The notes beneath the pieces are model-generated. The model was not told the DNA's origin and ran no database searches. It saw nothing but the letters and a program-made list of their open reading frames with translations. From Geodermatophilus aquaeductus (lineage in GTDB: Bacteria > Actinomycetota > Actinomycetes > Mycobacteriales > Geodermatophilaceae), in assembly GCF_900182545.1 (NCBI RefSeq), contig NZ_FXTJ01000014.1, positions 33,505 through 97,504 on the forward strand: a stretch of 64,000 nt of DNA, written 5' to 3'. The position numbers and the translations under genes are program-made. This document shows, in pieces, positions 60,749 to 64,000 of the stretch. Numbering within the stretch: the first letter of the stretch is position 1; every line of letters starts with the position of its first letter.

Positions 60749-62328
60749 GGGCGCGGGAGCTGTCGCTGGCCGACCGGCTGGCGGCGCTGCGCGAGGCGAT
60801 CGGGGTGGCCGAGGGGCGGCTGGAGGTCCCCGAGGTGGGGGCCGCGCGCTCGCTGCTGGCCAAGGCCGGTGCCCGCGAGGCGCTGGGCGACGCGACCGTC
60901 GTCGCGCTGGCGGGGGCCACCGGCAGCGGCAAGTCCACGCTGTTCAACGCGCTGTCCGGCGCCGAGGTGAGCACCCCGGGCGTGCGCCGGCCGACGACCG
61001 GCGTCGCGCACGCGACCGTCTGGGGGGAGGACGGCGCCGACCGGCTGCTCGACTGGCTGGAGGTGCCCCGGCGGCACCGGGTGGCCGACGCCGACCCCGC
61101 GCTGGACGGGCTCGTGCTGCTCGACCTGCCCGACCACGACAGCGTGCGGCTGGAGAACCGGCTGGAGGTCGACCGGCTGGTGCAGCTGGTCGACGTCCTG
61201 GTGTGGGTGCTCGACCCGCAGAAGTACGCCGACGACGCCGTGCACACCCGCTACCTGGCGCCGCTGGCCGGGCACTCCGGCGTGCTGCTGGTGGTGCTCA
61301 ACCAGGTCGACCGGCTCGACGAGGCCGCCGTGGTGGCCTGCCTGGCCGACCTGCGCCGACTGCTCGACGAGGAGGGGCTGGCCGGCACGCCGGTGCTGCC
61401 CACCGCGGCCCGCACGGGGCTCGGCGTGGCGGAGCTGCGCGCGGAGCTGGCCCGGCGGGTGGGCGCGCGGAAGGCCGCCACCGACCGGCTCACCGCCGAC
61501 GCCCGCGCCGCCGCCGGGGCGCTGGCCGCCCACTGCGCGTCCGACGCCGGCCGGCACCGCGGGCCGGACCGGGCGGCGCGCGAGGAGCTCGCCGGCGCGC
61601 TCGCCGACGCGGCCGGGGTGCCGGCCGTGGTCGGGGCCGTCGAGCGCTCGGCCCGCCGGAACGGCAACGCGCACACCGGGTGGCCGGTGCTGCGGTGGAC
61701 GTCGAAGCTGCGCGCCGACCCGCTGGACCGGCTGCACCTGGGCGACGAGCGCTCGCGGACCTCGCTGCCGCAAGCGGGGGCCGTGCAGCGGGCCGGGATG
61801 GACGCCGCGCTGCGCCGGGCCCGCGACGAGGCCGGGCGCGGGCTGCCGGAGGCGTGGCGCGACGAGCTGCGGCGCACGTCCGAGGACACCGAGGAGCGGC
61901 TGCCCGACCGGCTCGACCGCGCCGTCGCCGGGACCGACCTCGGCCCGGACCGCACGCCGCTGTGGCAGCGCGCCGTCGGCGGCCTGCAGTGGCTGCTCGC
62001 GCTGACCGCGCTGGTCGGGGCGTTGTGGCTGCTCGCCCTGGTGGGGCTGGGGCTGCTGCAGCTCGACGACGTCGTCCCACTGCCGCGGGTGGAGGGGATC
62101 CCGCTGCCCACGCTGCTGCTGGTGGGCGGGTTGCTGGCCGGGTTGCTGCTGGCCCTGCTGTGTCGGCCGCTGGTGGCGATGGGGGCCAGACGCCGGGCGC
62201 GGACGGCGCGGCGCCGGCTCACCGCGCGGGTGGCTGAGGTCGCCGACTCCGACGTGCTCGCGCCCCTGTCCGAGGCACGCGCCGACCACGACCGGTACTG
62301 CGCCGCGGTGGGTCGCGCACGATCCTGA
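60745..62328 (+). CDS. YfjP-like GTPase with C-terminal membrane hairpin (second of pair)
   Basis: A 527-residue GTPase. G1 VALAGATGSGKSTLFNALSG (about residue 52), VRRPTTGVAH, G3 LLDLPDHDSVRLENRLEVDR and G4 VVLNQVDRLDEAAV are intact, better conserved than in the first gene. Two membrane segments near the C-terminus (about 412-440 and 455-480) form a hairpin. The pair probably acts as a heteromeric dynamin-like complex at the membrane, comparable to the two dynamin-like genes of streptomycetes; the cargo or process is unknown. Confidence 0.88.
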   Translation: MRARELSLADRLAALREAIGVAEGRLEVPEVGAARSLLAKAGAREALGDATVVALAGATGSGKSTLFNALSGAEVSTPGVRRPTTGVAHATVWGEDGADRLLDWLEVPRRHRVADADPALDGLVLLDLPDHDSVRLENRLEVDRLVQLVDVLVWVLDPQKYADDAVHTRYLAPLAGHSGVLLVVLNQVDRLDEAAVVACLADLRRLLDEEGLAGTPVLPTAARTGLGVAELRAELARRVGARKAATDRLTADARAAAGALAAHCASDAGRHRGPDRAAREELAGALADAAGVPAVVGAVERSARRNGNAHTGWPVLRWTSKLRADPLDRLHLGDERSRTSLPQAGAVQRAGMDAALRRARDEAGRGLPEAWRDELRRTSEDTEERLPDRLDRAVAGTDLGPDRTPLWQRAVGGLQWLLALTALVGALWLLALVGLGLLQLDDVVPLPRVEGIPLPTLLLVGGLLAGLLLALLCRPLVAMGARRRARTARRRLTARVAEVADSDVLAPLSEARADHDRYCAAVGRARS

Positions 62329-62336
62329 TGTGTGGC

Positions 62337-62358
62337 ACCTGCCCTCGTCTGGGCAGGT
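62337..62358 (+). terminator. Hairpin between GTPase and flavodoxin-like genes
   Basis: ACCTGCCC pairs with GGGCAGGT around a 6-nt loop, 8 bp after the GTPase stop and just before the next ATG. It may end the GTPase transcript; its right arm also contains the GCAGGT in front of the next start, so a translational effect is possible. Confidence 0.5.
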
Positions 62359-62365
62359 CAACGAC

Positions 62366-62983
62366 ATGACCGAGACCGCGTCGCCCCGTGCCCTCGCCCT
62401 GATCTGCAGCCTCAAGCCGTCCCCGGCGCCGTCGTCCAGCGAGCTCCTGGCGAGCCAGGTCCTCGCGGCGCTCGGTGAGCAGGGGTTCACCTCCGAGGTC
62501 GTCCGCGTCGTGGACCACGACGTCAAGCCCGGCGTGGAGGCGGACATGGGGGAGGGCGACGCGTGGCCGGGCATCCGCGAGAAGCTCATGGCCGCCGACG
62601 TCCTCGTCGTCTCGACGCCGACCTGGGTCGGGCACATGAGCAGCGTCGCGCAGCGGGTGCTCGAGCGGCTGGACGGCGAGCTGTCCGAGACCGACGGCTC
62701 CGGCCGGCCGCTGGTGACCGGCAAGGTCGCGGTGGTGTGCGTGGTCGGCAACGAGGACGGCGCGCACAAGATCAGCGCCGACCTCTTCCAGGGCCTCAAC
62801 GACATCGGCTTCACCATCCCGGCGCAGGGCGTCACCTACTGGAACGACGAGGCGATGGGCGGCCGCGACTACAAGGACCTCGAGGAGACCCCCGAGGCGG
62901 TCGCGTCCACGACGAGGACGCTGGCCGAGAACGCGGCGCACCTGGCCCGGACGCTGAGGGCGCAGCCCTACCCGGGCCGATAG
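62366..62983 (+). CDS. NADPH-dependent FMN reductase/flavodoxin-like protein
   Basis: A 205-residue flavodoxin-fold protein: LALICSLKPSPAPSSSELLA (phosphate loop near the N-terminus), VSTPTWVGHMSSVAQRVLER, and VAVVCVVGNEDGAHKISADL. It resembles the WrbA/flavodoxin-like quinone or FMN reductases. ATG 62366. Confidence 0.88.
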   Translation: MTETASPRALALICSLKPSPAPSSSELLASQVLAALGEQGFTSEVVRVVDHDVKPGVEADMGEGDAWPGIREKLMAADVLVVSTPTWVGHMSSVAQRVLERLDGELSETDGSGRPLVTGKVAVVCVVGNEDGAHKISADLFQGLNDIGFTIPAQGVTYWNDEAMGGRDYKDLEETPEAVASTTRTLAENAAHLARTLRAQPYPGR

Positions 62984-63004
62984 CCGGGCCCGGGTCCCCA
63001 CGGG

Positions 63005-64000
63005 TCAGAAGGGCGGCGGGTCGTCGTCCGGGTCCTCCGGCTCGGCCGGTGGTGGGTCGGGTGTCGGCGGTGGTGGCCGCATGCCCGGGGGGCGGGTCGT
63101 GCGGGTGATGCCCGAGGGCGTCGTGACGGTGAGGACCCCGTCGGGGCTCATGCGGAAGCCCCAGCCGCGGGCGAAGGTCTTCAGCCGGTGGTGGCTGCGG
63201 CACAGGCAGCAGAGGTTGGCGCAGTCGGTGACCCCGCCGTGCGCGTGGGGCACGACGTGGTCGGCGTCGGCCCACCCGACCCGCTGGCCGCAGGTGGGGA
63301 AGCGGCAGGTGCGGTCGCGGGTGCGCACGAACCGGTGCTGCGCGGTCGACGGCTCGTAGCGGTCGACCTGTTCGGGCCGGTCGAGGACCGCGCACCCGCA
63401 GTCGGCGCCGGAGTGCTCGGGGCAGCCGCGGCGGGCCAGGCGGCGCAGCTGGTCGAGCGTGCTGGTGGCCCGCAGCGTGCCGTCCTCGTCGGCCAGCGCG
63501 AGGGTCACCGACCCGCCCTCGGGCGTGCGCACACCGAGCGCGTCGAGCTGTTCGAGCAACTCCCGGAGCTGGGCCGCGGTGATCGGCAGGCCGTTGACCT
63601 CGCCCGCCTCGTCCGAGCGGCCGGCCAGGGACGCCAGCGTGGCGATGATCTGCAGGTGCGCCGTCACCGGCGGCCGGCTCTCGTCCCACGGGCGCTGCAG
63701 CAGGTCGGCGAACACCGCGGTGCGGAGCTCCCCGATCGGGCGGCCGTCGCCGTCGGCCTTCAGCATCCGCGCCAGCTCGTCGACCAGCGCATGACATGCC
63801 GCGGCGACGTCGGCGGGCAGATCGGCGGCGATCGTGGCCATGCCCTCCTGAGGCGAGGGATAGATCCGCACGTCGGACCGCCGCCTGGCCTGCGCCCGCC
63901 GCCGGTCGGCCGCCTCGGCGTCCAGCTCGAGCAGGAGTTCCAGGACGCGCTTCTTCAGCTTGCCGCCGTTCAGCTGCGAGGCCTCGGGCAGAACCCTGCT
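63005..64000 (-). CDS. DUF222/HNH endonuclease, N-terminus outside window
   Basis: Partial: 331 codons to the right edge of the window. The DUF222 region (about the first 200 residues visible) is followed by an HNH domain with CRFPTCGQRVGWADADHVVP, then HGGVTDCANLCCLCRSHHRL, containing the His-Asn-His core and Zn-binding Cys. A Pro/Asp-rich tail ends the protein. The group is greatly expanded in Geodermatophilaceae and mycobacteria; many copies probably derive from mobile intron/intein-like elements. No flanking repeats are visible at this end. Confidence 0.92.
   Translation of the reverse strand, partial: SRVLPEASQLNGGKLKKRVLELLLELDAEAADRRRAQARRRSDVRIYPSPQEGMATIAADLPADVAAACHALVDELARMLKADGDGRPIGELRTAVFADLLQRPWDESRPPVTAHLQIIATLASLAGRSDEAGEVNGLPITAAQLRELLEQLDALGVRTPEGGSVTLALADEDGTLRATSTLDQLRRLARRGCPEHSGADCGCAVLDRPEQVDRYEPSTAQHRFVRTRDRTCRFPTCGQRVGWADADHVVPHAHGGVTDCANLCCLCRSHHRLKTFARGWGFRMSPDGVLTVTTPSGITRTTRPPGMRPPPPTPDPPPAEPEDPDDDPPPF

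Noticed and set aside
63005..64000. Mobile element boundary around the HNH gene
   Set aside because: The gene runs off the window and no terminal repeats or attachment-like sequences are visible on the side that can be read.

Overview
The window is 64 kb of very GC-rich DNA densely packed with genes on both strands. Many starts are GTG, short-overlap junctions (ATGA/GTGA) are common, and several genes look leaderless. Gene content and order are actinobacterial. Roughly 1.9-18.2 kb follows, with changes, the order I recall for Mycobacterium tuberculosis Rv3683-Rv3667: metallophosphoesterase, PonA2-type penicillin-binding protein, two ArsA-like ATPases, RidA, Crp, a small membrane protein, Nth, thioredoxin-like lipoprotein, NUDIX, MarP-type protease, EphE-type hydrolase, holin-like protein, acs. 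The DUF222/HNH endonuclease at the right edge and several short dispersed palindromes suggest the family Geodermatophilaceae (Blastococcus, Geodermatophilus, Modestobacter). That assignment is inference.

Layout. 0-1.9 kb: two CNNM/CorC-type membrane proteins and tRNA-Pro(CGG). 1.9-18.2 kb: the conserved envelope, redox and acetate block, lacking the WhiB-type and metallo-beta-lactamase-fold genes expected there and carrying an added cupredoxin lipoprotein. 18.3-28.8 kb: accessory genes, including a FhuF-like iron-sulfur protein, a DUF4038-type glycosidase-like protein, a methyltransferase, SoxR with a divergent operon encoding a short-chain dehydrogenase and a QueA-like protein, a DOPA-dioxygenase-like enzyme, a sortase with its probable substrate, a Clp_N protein, and an ABC transporter with an XRE regulator.

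28.9-39.1 kb: a long leftward cobalamin operon behind a cobalamin riboswitch (chelatase AAA/VWA subunit, cobO, cobB, cbiMNQO, cobE, cobC, a fused siroheme/precorrin-2 cobA, and an SGNH hydrolase). 39.2-44.7 kb: an operon of two paralogous membrane proteins, an HTH regulator and an AbrB-type permease, followed by small genes. 44.7-55.1 kb: further cobalamin genes (cobQ, cobD, cobL, cobM, cbiD, cobK) mixed with plsC-like, ANTAR, MocR-type and def genes. 55.1-64 kb: miscellaneous genes, a pair of dynamin/YfjP-like GTPases and an HNH endonuclease running off the window.

Together the cob/cbi genes cover cobalt uptake, part of corrin-ring methylation, ring contraction and amidation, adenosylation and aminopropanol attachment. 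cobI/cobJ, cobH, cobG, cobN and the lower-ligand genes are not in the window. The most noteworthy observations are probable CTG start codons inside CTGA overlaps, a SoxR box inside a 19-bp promoter spacer of the dehydrogenase/QueA-like operon, a riboswitch with a hairpin over the ribosome binding site, and palindromic elements, two of them inserted in frame within a coding sequence.
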